DNA of 64,000 nucleotides from assembly GCF_000368045.1 (NCBI RefSeq), contig NZ_KB849236.1, positions 1,043,293 to 1,107,292 on the forward strand, in the 5' to 3' direction. The stretch is from Acinetobacter johnsonii CIP 64.6. GTDB taxonomy: Bacteria > Pseudomonadota > Gammaproteobacteria > Pseudomonadales > Moraxellaceae. How positions within the stretch are numbered: the stretch's first letter is position 1; each line of letters opens with the position of its first letter. A program made the translations under genes and the position numbers. The notes below the pieces were generated by a model, which ran no database searches, was not told the origin of the DNA, and worked only from the letters and a program-made list of their open reading frames with translations. Positions 1 through 8,742 of this stretch are shown here, one piece after another.

Positions 1-555
1 TTTGATTTAGCAAATGAAGTGCTGTCTGCTGATAGTGTACAGGACACCCAAGTTGTAGAAAATGAAAGCCTGCAAACTGTTGCCGCTATTGTAGAGCCCG
101 TTCAACCTGAACAGGTTTCAACTGCATCAGCCGATTTAATGCCACAAGATATTTTACAACTTCAACCGCAGCAGTTAGTCGGTGAGTGGACGGTGGAGAA
201 GTGGGAGTACTGGTTCAGAAGCAGTGGCTTATCACCCGCGGTACAAGAGTTGGCTCAGCAAGGTTTAATGGCTGGGCAAATTAATGCCGAGTCTGTGTTT
301 ATGATTCCGCAGCGTTATGAGCAACTCCTCACCCAGTTACGTCATGTCTTGGAAGATGCGCTCAAAGCTGAATGGCCTCAGACGCGTTTTGATGTGAAAT
401 ATGCAGAAGTTGAAACAATTACCCCGTACACCATGCAGGCGCAGCGCAAGCAAAGAGCATTTCAACGTGCGCATGAATTACTGCAAAACGAAGATACGGT
501 CAAAGGCCTTGTACAAACTTTTGATGGTGAATTGCAGAATATCCAACTTAAGTAA
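1..555 (+). CDS. dnaX: DNA polymerase III subunit tau/gamma, C-terminal part
   Basis: The reading frame is open from the first base, so this is the 3' end of a gene that starts outside the window. The visible 184 residues begin with a low-complexity, Gln/Pro/Val-rich linker (about residues 10-55) and end in a folded domain (WTVEKWEYWFRSSGLSP onward) that resembles the C-terminal domain of tau, the part that binds the polymerase alpha subunit. Tau ties the clamp loader to the core polymerases and helicase at the replication fork. The ATPase domains are not visible. The gene ends 8 bp inside the convergent thioesterase gene. In many bacteria dnaX is followed by ybaB and recR, but here those lie about 62 kb away. 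Identification rests on the C-terminal domain only. Confidence 0.85.
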   Translation, partial: FDLANEVLSADSVQDTQVVENESLQTVAAIVEPVQPEQVSTASADLMPQDILQLQPQQLVGEWTVEKWEYWFRSSGLSPAVQELAQQGLMAGQINAESVFMIPQRYEQLLTQLRHVLEDALKAEWPQTRFDVKYAEVETITPYTMQAQRKQRAFQRAHELLQNEDTVKGLVQTFDGELQNIQLK

Positions 556-991
556 TGCCATGGCTTAAGTAGTGGCGCAAAGCACTCCGCATTTCAGATG
601 GAATCGGGGTGCTTTTGCGTGTTTCACGGTCTACAAAGACATGAACAAAATGTCCTTGAGCTGAAGCAGTTTCTTGACCAAATTTGAAAATGGCAAGTTC
701 GTAAGTGAGTGAAGAGTTCCCTATTTTGGCAATAGTCACACCAACATCAATAATCTCAGGATAAGACAACTCATGTAAGAAACTGCATGCTGAGTCGACC
801 ACTAAACCAATAATAGGGGATTGGTGAATATCAAAATTTGCTTTTTCAATCAGTAAGGCATTTGCGGCAGTATCAAAATAACTATAGTAGGTGACATTGT
901 TGACATGGCCATAGAGGTCATTGTCCGACCAACGTGTTTGAATCGGTAGAAAATAATGAAATTGGTCACGTGTCTTTGCAGCTTGTCTCAT
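548..991 (-). CDS. Acyl-CoA thioesterase, 4HBT hotdog family
   Basis: A 147-residue single-domain hotdog-fold protein of the YbgC/4-hydroxybenzoyl-CoA thioesterase type. The family motif is clear near the N-terminus: TRWSDNDLYGHVNNVTYY contains the catalytic Asp and the helix-capping GHVNN. Members hydrolyse acyl-CoA thioesters in the cytoplasm; the substrate cannot be told from the sequence. An ATG at 1000 also exists, but the ATG at 991 has an AAGGAT sequence about 7 nt upstream, whereas the first ATG abuts it, so 991 was chosen. The gene converges on dnaX with an 8-bp overlap and is followed upstream by an alcohol dehydrogenase on the same strand. Confidence 0.82.
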   Translation of the reverse strand: MRQAAKTRDQFHYFLPIQTRWSDNDLYGHVNNVTYYSYFDTAANALLIEKANFDIHQSPIIGLVVDSACSFLHELSYPEIIDVGVTIAKIGNSSLTYELAIFKFGQETASAQGHFVHVFVDRETRKSTPIPSEMRSALRHYLSHGIT

Positions 992-1043
992 CGATATCAT
1001 CCTTAAAAATCATCTTATAAGTAGCCTAAGTTAATTATATGGT

Positions 1044-2204
1044 TTAGCTGTAAATGGCTTGATAAATTTCGCGTGCCTGTTGCCATTCTAGTTCTCTTGG
1101 GTTGTTTTGTAGTAGGCGTGTTTGCAACATGGCATCGGTTGCAAGCTGGTCTAGACTATGTTCAGAAACATTCAATGCTTTGAGTTTTAAGGTTAAACCG
1201 CTACGGTCCAAATGGTTTTGCATATGATCGACGAAAAGATCAGAAAGACCATCGGTACAGCCTGTACTTTTTGGGTCGAGCCAGCAGATCAGTTCCGCAT
1301 AATGTTGCTTAGCTTGAGGTAGATTAAACTTTAAAACCTCTGTCAGCACTAAGGCATTACTGTGTCCATGAGAAATGTGAAAATGCCCACCCAATGGATA
1401 AGCAAGCGCATGAACAGCACCTACTGGGGCATTGGCAAATGCTTGTCCTGCCAACATCGAACCGACCAACATATTTTGTCGAGCTTCTAAATTTTGACCA
1501 TCTTCTAGCACCAAACTGAGGTTTTGATTCAGCAGTTTTAAAGCCTGTTTCGCCAACATGTCAGCATAGGGATTTTTCTTGATTTTAGAAGTATAGGCTT
1601 CAATCGCATGTACCATCGCATCAATGCCTGTAGCAGCACTAATATGACGCGGCAGGTTTTCAGTAAATGTCGCATCCAAAATCGCGACATCGGCAAAAAG
1701 AACGGGTGCTACGATTCCAGTCTTTGTCGTTTCACCTGTGGTGACGATCGAAATTGGTGTGACCTCAGAGCCTGTCCCTGCAGTGGTAGGGACTAAAATT
1801 AAGGGTAGACGAGGTGCTTGGACATTATTTACCCCATAAAGATCGGCTAACTTTTGCTGCTGTGCAGGATGGCTGAGGATGGCAATAATTTTTGCAACAT
1901 CCATAGAGCTGCCGCCACCAAAGCCTAAAACGATATCTACCTTTTGCTGTTTGGCATAATCAACCGCATTTAAAATAATTTGTTCACTCGGATCTGCTTC
2001 AACCTCACTGTAAATACTGTAAGTGAGCGAGAGATCTTCTAAAATTTCCAAGATGGGAAGGTGAAGCTGATGCTTTAACATGCCTGCATCTGTAACCAAT
2101 AACAGATGTTGATAAGGGCGTACTGTTAAAATGTCTCTGAGTTGCTGAATGCTGCCTAAGCCTGAAATAATATTCGGCACAGTTTGAAATTGAAATTGGT
2201 TCAT
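1044..2204 (-). CDS. Iron-containing alcohol dehydrogenase
   Basis: A 386-residue group III alcohol dehydrogenase. It shows the NAD-binding motif GGGSSMD (about residues 96-102), the Thr-rich PTTAGTGSEVTP segment, and the metal-binding region with IDAMVHAIEAY (Asp, His) and the later HALAYPLGGHFHISHGHSNA block supplying the remaining histidines. The family oxidises alcohols or reduces aldehydes with NAD(P) using Fe2+. Substrate is not predictable; family members include 1,3-propanediol, lactaldehyde and ethanol dehydrogenases. The ATG at 2204 has an AAGGA sequence 8 nt upstream. The gene is 52 bp downstream of nothing on its strand and diverges from the phosphatase gene at 2319, so the 114-bp interval holds both promoters. 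Confidence 0.88.
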   Translation of the reverse strand: MNQFQFQTVPNIISGLGSIQQLRDILTVRPYQHLLLVTDAGMLKHQLHLPILEILEDLSLTYSIYSEVEADPSEQIILNAVDYAKQQKVDIVLGFGGGSSMDVAKIIAILSHPAQQQKLADLYGVNNVQAPRLPLILVPTTAGTGSEVTPISIVTTGETTKTGIVAPVLFADVAILDATFTENLPRHISAATGIDAMVHAIEAYTSKIKKNPYADMLAKQALKLLNQNLSLVLEDGQNLEARQNMLVGSMLAGQAFANAPVGAVHALAYPLGGHFHISHGHSNALVLTEVLKFNLPQAKQHYAELICWLDPKSTGCTDGLSDLFVDHMQNHLDRSGLTLKLKALNVSEHSLDQLATDAMLQTRLLQNNPRELEWQQAREIYQAIYS

Positions 2205-2318
2205 AACAGCATCCTTTTTTATATCTTATCCAACAATATTGTTTTGTACTTCTATAGGATTCATCCTCTAAATAACTTAACATAAGACACTTGAAAATAA
2301 AGCTGTTTCGAGGTGGTT

Positions 2319-2828
2319 ATGTCATTCACAGCGCCCTATAAGGTGTTATGTGTCTGTTTAGGAAATATTTGTCGTTCTCCCACGGCAGAAGTGGTTCTCA
2401 GACATTTTTGTGATGCACATCAGCTCAATATCGAAATCGATTCGGCGGGAACCAGTAACTACCATCCCAACAAAGCACCTGACTTACGTAGTCAAGAACA
2501 TGCTTTAAAACGGGGCTATGATTTATCCAGCTTACGCGCACGACAGTTACAGACCCATGATTTTGTTCATTTCGATTTAATTTTGGCGATGGATCATCTT
2601 AATTTTGATGATATTCAAGCGTTGTATCAAACAGCGCAAACTGAATTTGGTGCTCAACCTCTCCGCGCTAAAGTTGCACTCATGTCTGAGCATGACGCAC
2701 AGTATCCGCAGCAAGCATTACCTGATCCTTACTATGGTGGCTTTGATGGTTTTGAACGTGTTCTTGATCAATGTGAGTCGAGCAGCCAAGCGTGGGTCAG
2801 TATTTTTAAACAACAATTTGAACAGTAA
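2319..2828 (+). CDS. Low-molecular-weight protein tyrosine phosphatase
   Basis: A 169-residue LMW-PTP with the signature loop CLGNICRSPTAE (C-x5-R-S) right after the first strand and the general-acid motif LPDPYYGG near the C-terminus, with the two tyrosines of the DPYY element. It dephosphorylates phosphotyrosine. In bacteria such enzymes often partner a tyrosine kinase in polysaccharide export, but there is no kinase or capsule gene here and the gene sits beside murB. Start: a GTG at 2313 is in frame, but the ATG at 2319 has CGAGG 5 nt upstream and gives the usual family N-terminus. The stop is 13 bp before murB, so the two are probably co-transcribed. Confidence 0.88.
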   Translation: MSFTAPYKVLCVCLGNICRSPTAEVVLRHFCDAHQLNIEIDSAGTSNYHPNKAPDLRSQEHALKRGYDLSSLRARQLQTHDFVHFDLILAMDHLNFDDIQALYQTAQTEFGAQPLRAKVALMSEHDAQYPQQALPDPYYGGFDGFERVLDQCESSSQAWVSIFKQQFEQ

Positions 2829-2841
2829 TTAAGGTTCGTGC

Positions 2842-3879
2842 ATGCAAATTGAAACACAAAAACAGCTTAAACCTTTTAATACGTTAAGCTTAAATGCGAT
2901 AGCCTCTCATTATGTTCAAATTCACAATCCAGATGAGCTTGTAGACGCATTGGATTATGCACAGCAACACGCTTTGAATGTCATGATTTTATCTGGTGGA
3001 AGTAATATGCTGCTTCCTGCACAAATTGATGCTCTAGTTGTGCATATGAACATTCTAGGCGTAGAAAACCTGTCTGAAGATGCAACTACCAAAACTATAC
3101 GGGTCGGTGCGGGTCAAGTTTGGCATGACTTTGTGCTTTGGACGACAGAACACCATTTATTTGGCTTACAGAATTTGGCATTGATTCCGGGCCTCGTGGG
3201 CGCATCTCCTGTACAAAATATTGGGGCTTATGGTGTAGAGGCCGGTGAGTTCATCGAAAGCGTGCAAGTCTATGACCGACAGTTGAAAACATTTAGCGAT
3301 ATTCAAGCTAAAGACTGTGCATTTAGTTATCGTCATAGTATTTTTAAAGATGATCCAAATCGCTATGTGATTACGCATGTGACCTTCAAGTTGTTGAAAA
3401 AAGAAGATTTGAAAATTAGCTATGGTGACTTAAAACAAGCCGTGGGTGATGAGCTCACTGCTTTTAATTTACAACAACAAGTGATTCAGATTCGTCAAAG
3501 TAAATTGCCTGATCCGAAAGAATTTCCTAACGTAGGCAGTTTTTTTAAGAACCCAATTATTAGTCAGCAAGCTTATGACCTTTTAGCCCAACAATTTGAA
3601 AAACTGCCACATTATCCGCAGGCGAATGGTGATGTTAAAATTGCAGCAGGTTGGTTGATTGATCAATCGGGCTGGAAAGGTAAGCAGCTTGGTGTGGTCG
3701 GGATGTTTGCCAAACAAGCCTTGGTTTTAGTGAATTATGCCAATGCAGATTTGAACGATGTACAGAGCACATACCGTGCAGTACAGCAGGATGTGTATAA
3801 TAAATTTAAAGTTTTGTTGGAACCTGAGCCTGTGCTATTTAATTCGGCGGGTCTCATCCAATCTCATCAGGATCGTTAA
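2842..3879 (+). CDS. murB: UDP-N-acetylenolpyruvoylglucosamine reductase MurB
   Basis: A 345-residue FAD enzyme that reduces UDP-GlcNAc-enolpyruvate with NADPH to UDP-MurNAc, the second committed step of peptidoglycan synthesis. The FAD-binding segment ILSGGSNML (about residues 49-57), the PGLVGASPVQNIGAYGVE motif (about 114-131) and the conserved FPNVGSFFKNP segment containing the catalytic Ser are all present. Length matches the type I enzymes such as E. coli MurB (about 342). An AAGG sequence precedes the ATG. Downstream, a DUF218 protein starts 4 bp after the stop, suggesting a short operon of phosphatase, murB, DUF218 protein and hydrolase. Confidence 0.96.
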   Translation: MQIETQKQLKPFNTLSLNAIASHYVQIHNPDELVDALDYAQQHALNVMILSGGSNMLLPAQIDALVVHMNILGVENLSEDATTKTIRVGAGQVWHDFVLWTTEHHLFGLQNLALIPGLVGASPVQNIGAYGVEAGEFIESVQVYDRQLKTFSDIQAKDCAFSYRHSIFKDDPNRYVITHVTFKLLKKEDLKISYGDLKQAVGDELTAFNLQQQVIQIRQSKLPDPKEFPNVGSFFKNPIISQQAYDLLAQQFEKLPHYPQANGDVKIAAGWLIDQSGWKGKQLGVVGMFAKQALVLVNYANADLNDVQSTYRAVQQDVYNKFKVLLEPEPVLFNSAGLIQSHQDR

Positions 3880-3883
3880 AAGT

Positions 3884-4996
3884 ATGAGTAAAACCCATAA
3901 AATGGTACGTTTAATGCAAATCACTTCGGTGCTGTTTGCATTTTTCGGCTGTTTAATGATTTTTATTTATACGCCTTTTTACTCTAAGCTGATTGTGGCG
4001 ACATTAAATGCCTTTGTCCCTGTAGACGTCAATGAAGTTGCAGCACAAAGTCAAAAAATGGCGGCACTCAGTGAGCAAGAGAGCTTAGAACCGGGTTCTG
4101 ATTTGTGGATTGCCCGTCAAGCGTATTTACAGTTGATGGAAGAGCAAATTAAAGAACATAATTCGCAAAACCTAACCACGATTCAGGCACGTTATAAAGC
4201 ACTGCAAGAGTTAATTATTTCTGAACAGCGTGAAGAGCAAGAAAAAGAGCAAAAGCCTCAAATTCCTTTGGTGGTTGAGACGGCAAGTTCTGAGGTTGAC
4301 CCGACTGAAAATGTCAAAGAACTGCTAGAGCTGAATAGCAAAGAAAATAAAGCCTTGATGGAACATTATCTCGACTTTTTAAAAACACATAAAGTTGAGA
4401 CTGTAGAGGAAGAGCCGATAGATGAACAAATCTATCAGGACATCGCACAAATACATGCACAAAATGAAGAGAGAAAAGCGGCATTAAACATGCCGAATGC
4501 CATAGTTGTTTTGGGTGGCGGATTAACTTTAGACAAAAACCGTAAAGATATTGTGGTGAATGAATATACGCGACTACGTCTTGAAACCACTTTACAAGTA
4601 GAACAACAGTTCAAGCTCCCCATTGTGCTTAGCGGTGTCGAAGCCCCGTATATGCAAAAATGGTTAAAGGCACGTGGCGTCGATGCGAAACTATTGGAAG
4701 ATCGTAGTATGAACACCTGCGAAAACTCGCGCTTTAGCTCTTTGCTGTTGCAGAAAAAAGGTGGTGCGCCTAGAGTGATTTTAATTACAGATCAATATCA
4801 TATGCCACGTACACGCCGTTTATTTGCTTTAAATGGTATCGAAACACAGCCGATAGAGGCGCCTATGCCGACCCAATTAACCCAATGGCGTCCAAGTGAA
4901 CAAAATTATGATCATAGTCGCCGTGCCAATTATGAAATGCTCGCAACGATACGCGATGTACTGTTGGGTTCGAGTGACTGTCGGGAGATTCCATAA
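3884..4996 (+). CDS. DUF218 (YdcF/ElyC-like) membrane protein
   Basis: A 370-residue protein with one N-terminal membrane segment (about residues 9-36), a long charged Glu/Lys/Gln-rich region (about 40-195, probable coiled coil with a run of EEQEKEQK) and a C-terminal DUF218 domain starting at AIVVLGGGLTLD and carrying the conserved STNTCENSRF-like SMNTCENSRF and DQYHMPRTRRLF motifs. DUF218 proteins SanA, ElyC and YdcF are linked to envelope integrity or lipid-carrier metabolism. The location directly after murB fits an envelope role, which is inference. An upstream in-frame start exists inside murB, but the ATG at 3884 gives the sensible signal-anchor N-terminus. The long charged linker is more than most family members have. 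The stop codon overlaps the next ATG by one base. Confidence 0.8.
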   Translation: MSKTHKMVRLMQITSVLFAFFGCLMIFIYTPFYSKLIVATLNAFVPVDVNEVAAQSQKMAALSEQESLEPGSDLWIARQAYLQLMEEQIKEHNSQNLTTIQARYKALQELIISEQREEQEKEQKPQIPLVVETASSEVDPTENVKELLELNSKENKALMEHYLDFLKTHKVETVEEEPIDEQIYQDIAQIHAQNEERKAALNMPNAIVVLGGGLTLDKNRKDIVVNEYTRLRLETTLQVEQQFKLPIVLSGVEAPYMQKWLKARGVDAKLLEDRSMNTCENSRFSSLLLQKKGGAPRVILITDQYHMPRTRRLFALNGIETQPIEAPMPTQLTQWRPSEQNYDHSRRANYEMLATIRDVLLGSSDCREIP

Positions 4997-6027
4997 TGCC
5001 TGAACTTCCTTTTTTAAATCCTTCGGTACTCAAACAGCTTGAACTTCCTGTGCCGAGTCGTGAGACAACACCACAGCTTTTAATGCCTTTGAATCTAAAC
5101 CAGCCGTATGAGGCATCGGTGGAGATGGTATCTTATCGTCGTTTATACGGTTTAGATGCGTTGGACTGTGATCACTGGCAAGGTTATGTTCAAATGCCCT
5201 TATTTAAGTTGCATGTCCAAGTTTTTGCACCAAAAATTGAAAAAATCAAAGGTTCAGTCTGTCTGTTGCATGGTTATTTAGAGCATAGCGGAATTTATCA
5301 ACCCATTATTAAAGAGTTGCTTGAACAAGGCTTTAGTGTACTGACCTATGATCTTCCGGGGCATGGACTCAGTGATGGATCACCTGCGAATATCCAAAAT
5401 TTTGATCATTATCAAGATGTGTTACATGCTGTGGTACGTTATGTCAAACATGCAGAACAGCTACCGCAACCGTGGCTAGGCATAGGGCAGAGCACGGGTG
5501 GTGCAATTTTGATGCATCATTTGCTTGAGTTTGCCGAACGCCGTGAAAATCCTTATGTACAACGTGTCTTGTTGTTGTCGCCACTCATTCGACCTGCAAA
5601 ATCCGCTTGGTGGCATAATTCAGTTGGATTAGGCATCATTCGTCGGATTAAACGTCAAGTGCCGCGTCATTTTAGGCGGAATAATCACAACCCAGAGTTC
5701 TTACGCTTTGTTCGTTTAAAAGATCCGCTACAACCTCGCATGATGGGTATGGATTGGATTTTGGCTATGTCCAAATGGATGTTGGAAATGGAGCAGCGCC
5801 CAGCCTGCCGCATTCCTGTCTGGTTAGCCCAAGGTGCGCTGGATCAGACGGTAGACTGGCGTTATAACATTGAGTTTATTCGTGAAAAGTTCCGCTTACA
5901 AACTTTATTGATGTTGGAGGAAGGTTCACATCAATTGATCAATGAACGTTCAGATATTCGTGCGGCATTAACAGGTCTAATTCCAGCCTTTTTACATGCG
6001 CAGGGTTCATCGAGTGGTTATTACTAA
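4996..6027 (+). CDS. Alpha/beta hydrolase, monoacylglycerol lipase-like
   Basis: A 343-residue serine hydrolase. After about 80 residues of less conserved N-terminus comes the oxyanion-hole motif LLHGYLEHSG, the YDLPGHGLSDG motif, the nucleophile elbow GQSTGG, and a C-terminal Asp (QGALDQTVD) and His (EEGSHQLINE) completing the triad. This pattern is that of lysophospholipase/monoacylglycerol lipase family enzymes (Hydrolase_4), which cleave ester bonds of monoacylglycerols or lysophospholipids. It is translationally coupled to the DUF218 gene through a TAATG overlap. It lacks a signal peptide, so it is presumably cytoplasmic. A hairpin with a U tract follows the stop. Confidence 0.82.
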   Translation: MPELPFLNPSVLKQLELPVPSRETTPQLLMPLNLNQPYEASVEMVSYRRLYGLDALDCDHWQGYVQMPLFKLHVQVFAPKIEKIKGSVCLLHGYLEHSGIYQPIIKELLEQGFSVLTYDLPGHGLSDGSPANIQNFDHYQDVLHAVVRYVKHAEQLPQPWLGIGQSTGGAILMHHLLEFAERRENPYVQRVLLLSPLIRPAKSAWWHNSVGLGIIRRIKRQVPRHFRRNNHNPEFLRFVRLKDPLQPRMMGMDWILAMSKWMLEMEQRPACRIPVWLAQGALDQTVDWRYNIEFIREKFRLQTLLMLEEGSHQLINERSDIRAALTGLIPAFLHAQGSSSGYY

Positions 6028-6054
6028 CATTCTGTGATTTCTGTTATCGAAAAT

Positions 6055-6086
6055 AAAAAAAGAGGCTGATAGAGCCTCCTTTTTAT
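6055..6086. terminator. Bidirectional terminator between convergent genes
   Basis: A GAGGCT/AGCCTC stem flanked by an A run on the left and a T run on the right lies between the hydrolase (+) and the FMN protein (-), and can serve both. Confidence 0.75.
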
Positions 6087-7769
6087 TTAGAAATGTTCTA
6101 ATTTGGACATATTCCACATACGGAAATAGAAGTTCTCTTCATCTTTATTTTCACAAGACAGCAGTTCACCATCTTTTAACCAAAAATGTAGCTGCGCATA
6201 GTTTCGAATTTCTCGGTCATTAATACGCTGCGCTAAATGGCGTGCTTTAATTTCTGCTGGATGTTTTAAGCCCGCTGAAGCAATCATTTCTGAAAGTGCC
6301 TTTAATGTGTTGTCATGAAAATGCAAAACGCGTTCGGCTTTTGTGGGCACATGTATTGCTTTTTGACGCTCTTTGTCTTGCGTTGCGACACCAACAGGGC
6401 ATTGGTTGGTATGACAACTTTGTGCTTGAATGCAACCCACCGCAAACATAAACCCTCGTGCAGAGTTCACCCAATCTGCACCAATTGCCATGGTACTGGC
6501 AATATCAAAGGCACTCACCAATTTGCCGCTGGCACCAATTTTGATCTGATCACGTAAACCGGCACCGACCAGTGTATTGTGTACAAAAAGTAAGCCTTCA
6601 CGTAGTGGTACGCCCATATTATCTATCAGCTCGATAGGCGCTGCACCAGTCCCGCCTTCTGAACCATCTACGACAATAAAATCAGGAATAATCTGAGTAT
6701 GTAGCATGGCTTTGACAATACTCATAAACTGCCAAGGCTGGCCAATACAAAGCTTGAAGCCGACAGGTTTGCCTTCAGATAACTCACGCAGTTTTTGAAT
6801 AAAATGCATCATCTGAATTGGAGTTTTAAAAGCAGAGTGACTTGAGGGAGAAACACAGTCATGATCGCGACTGACTCCACGTATTTCAGCAATCTCTTCA
6901 GAAATTTTATCTTTCGGTAGAATCCCGCCATGACCGGGTTTTGCTCCCTGAGAGAGCTTGATTTCGATCATTTTGACTTGAGGTCGTTTGGCTTGAACGG
7001 CAAATTTTTCAGGGTCAAATTGACCATCTAGGGTACGGCAGCCAAAATAACCACTGCCTAACTCCCAAACAATATCGCCTCCATACTCAAGATGGTACGG
7101 ACTTAAACTGCCTTCGCCAGTATCATGGTAAAAACCACCCATTTGCGCTCCTTTATTTAAAGCGCGAATGGCATTGGCACTCAGGCTGCCAAAGCTCATG
7201 GCTGAAATATTGAAAATAGAAGCATTATAAGGTTGTGAACATTGCGAATTGCCCACCAGAATACGGAAGGTTTTAGGGTCAGCAGGTGTGCATGGGCTCA
7301 GTGAATGAGTCATGAAACGGTAATTATCTGCATAGACATCGATAATGGAGCCGAATGGTTTATCTGCATTTTGGTTTTTTGCACGTTGATAGACCAGACT
7401 GCGTTGCATACGTGAAAAAGGCAGTGCGTCTTGATCGGCCTCAATAAAATACTGGCGAATTTCGGGGCGGAAATCTTCAAAAATAAAACGAAAATGCCCT
7501 ATGATCGGGTAGTTCTTTAAGATCGAATGTTTATTTTGTAAAACATCATGCAAGCCAACAAGACTCAGTAAACCTGTAATCAGCCAAATACTGTTCAGTA
7601 AAGTGTCTGAAATAAAATAATTAATATAGATAGGGGTGCGGCTATAATGAAAAAAAGAAATGCTCAAAAAAATAAAAATACACAGTAGCCAAATGGAGTG
7701 CCGTGAAAAAAATGTATTCAGCAATTTATGACGTATGGATTGAGCAGGGCTAGACATATGGCTGGGCAT
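6087..7769 (-). CDS. Membrane-anchored glutamate synthase-like FMN protein
   Basis: A 560-residue protein with two N-terminal hydrophobic segments (about residues 25-45 and 58-75) followed by a domain like the FMN/synthase half of the GltB large subunit. It has the KPGHGGILPKDKI and GSEGGTGAAP flavin/2-oxoglutarate-site motifs and a cysteine set C-x5-C-x4-C (GCIQAQSCHTNQCPVG) typical of the 3Fe-4S cluster. There is no amidotransferase domain, so it cannot release ammonia from glutamine itself. The FMN-binding glutamate synthase family is widespread but mostly unassigned. A stretch AGGAAGG abuts the ATG at 7769; an ATG at 7757 is an alternative start. No partner gene is adjacent, so the physiological reaction is unknown. 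Confidence 0.85.
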   Translation of the reverse strand: MPSHMSSPAQSIRHKLLNTFFSRHSIWLLCIFIFLSISFFHYSRTPIYINYFISDTLLNSIWLITGLLSLVGLHDVLQNKHSILKNYPIIGHFRFIFEDFRPEIRQYFIEADQDALPFSRMQRSLVYQRAKNQNADKPFGSIIDVYADNYRFMTHSLSPCTPADPKTFRILVGNSQCSQPYNASIFNISAMSFGSLSANAIRALNKGAQMGGFYHDTGEGSLSPYHLEYGGDIVWELGSGYFGCRTLDGQFDPEKFAVQAKRPQVKMIEIKLSQGAKPGHGGILPKDKISEEIAEIRGVSRDHDCVSPSSHSAFKTPIQMMHFIQKLRELSEGKPVGFKLCIGQPWQFMSIVKAMLHTQIIPDFIVVDGSEGGTGAAPIELIDNMGVPLREGLLFVHNTLVGAGLRDQIKIGASGKLVSAFDIASTMAIGADWVNSARGFMFAVGCIQAQSCHTNQCPVGVATQDKERQKAIHVPTKAERVLHFHDNTLKALSEMIASAGLKHPAEIKARHLAQRINDREIRNYAQLHFWLKDGELLSCENKDEENFYFRMWNMSKLEHF

Positions 7770-8055
7770 CCTTCCTGGTTGTTTAAACCTAATGTGCCAA
7801 GTCTCTGTTTCATCTACAAGTAATAAATTGTTGTTACGCCCCTTATTATTTGCAGGAGGAATCCAATATTAAAATTATGGATAAATTTTGTGCAGATTGA
7901 TATCTTTCAGAATCTAAAGTATATAAAATGAAAATAAATAAGGGCTTATAGTTCGAAAGAAAAAATTATAAATTACTTACTTCTAGGGATAGGTTAGGCC
8001 AAGTTTGCATCGGTATAGTGTGGTTGAAGAATGATAAGAAAAAGGGGAAGCTTCA

Positions 8056-8742
8056 GTGAAAAATAAGGAAACTGTTTTGCCTGCACCTGTTTTAATCGTG
8101 GAAGATGAAGCCATGATTCGCTCGCGCCTAGATCTGATCCTGTCGGAGCTAGGCTATAGTCAAGATATGCTGATTTTTGCTAAAAATTTAGCTGAAGCCA
8201 TGCAAATTATTGCATCACAACCGATTTCTTTAGCTTTAGTTGATTTAGGTTTGCCCGATGGAAATGGTATTACCTTAATTGAAAAACTTAGAGAAATAGA
8301 CGAAAGCGCCTTAATTTTGGTGATTTCGGCATGGAGTACACAGCAAAGTTTATTTGCCTCGATTAAGGCAGGAGCGAATGGCTATGTACTGAAAGAACGT
8401 GATGATGCTGAAGTATTGATGTCGATACGGAGTATTTTGCGCGGCGGAGCGCCGATTGATCCCTTTATTGCTCGCGAAATTTTAAATCAAATCTCAACCT
8501 CAAATACCCCCCAAACTGAGCGTGTAGAGCAGTTGGATGGTCAGGACTATGATCAACTGACCAATCGAGAAACTGAAATTCTAAACTTGGTGGCACAAGG
8601 CCTGAGTAACCGCGAAATTGCTGAGCAATTATTTGTTTCGCGCTATACCGTTGAAAGCCATATTAAGCATATTTACCGCAAGCTTTCTGTTTCAAAAAGA
8701 ACCAAAGCAGTCAGTACTGCGCGTTCTTTAGGTATTTTATGA
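8056..8742 (+). CDS. NarL/LuxR-type response regulator
   Basis: A 228-residue two-domain regulator. The receiver domain (about residues 9-125) has the acidic pair VEDEA, the phospho-acceptor Asp in LVDLGLPDGNG, the switch Ser in ISAWS and the Lys in YVLKERDD. A LuxR-type helix-turn-helix (LTNRETEILNLVAQGLSNRE onward) occupies about residues 168-225. Phosphorylation by the sensor kinase encoded next door is expected to control DNA binding. The start is GTG, chosen because of the AAAGGGGAAG sequence 6 nt upstream. Its last bases overlap the kinase start by 4 bp (ATGA), so the two are translationally coupled. No output gene is adjacent, so the regulon is unknown. Confidence 0.92.
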   Translation: MKNKETVLPAPVLIVEDEAMIRSRLDLILSELGYSQDMLIFAKNLAEAMQIIASQPISLALVDLGLPDGNGITLIEKLREIDESALILVISAWSTQQSLFASIKAGANGYVLKERDDAEVLMSIRSILRGGAPIDPFIAREILNQISTSNTPQTERVEQLDGQDYDQLTNRETEILNLVAQGLSNREIAEQLFVSRYTVESHIKHIYRKLSVSKRTKAVSTARSLGIL

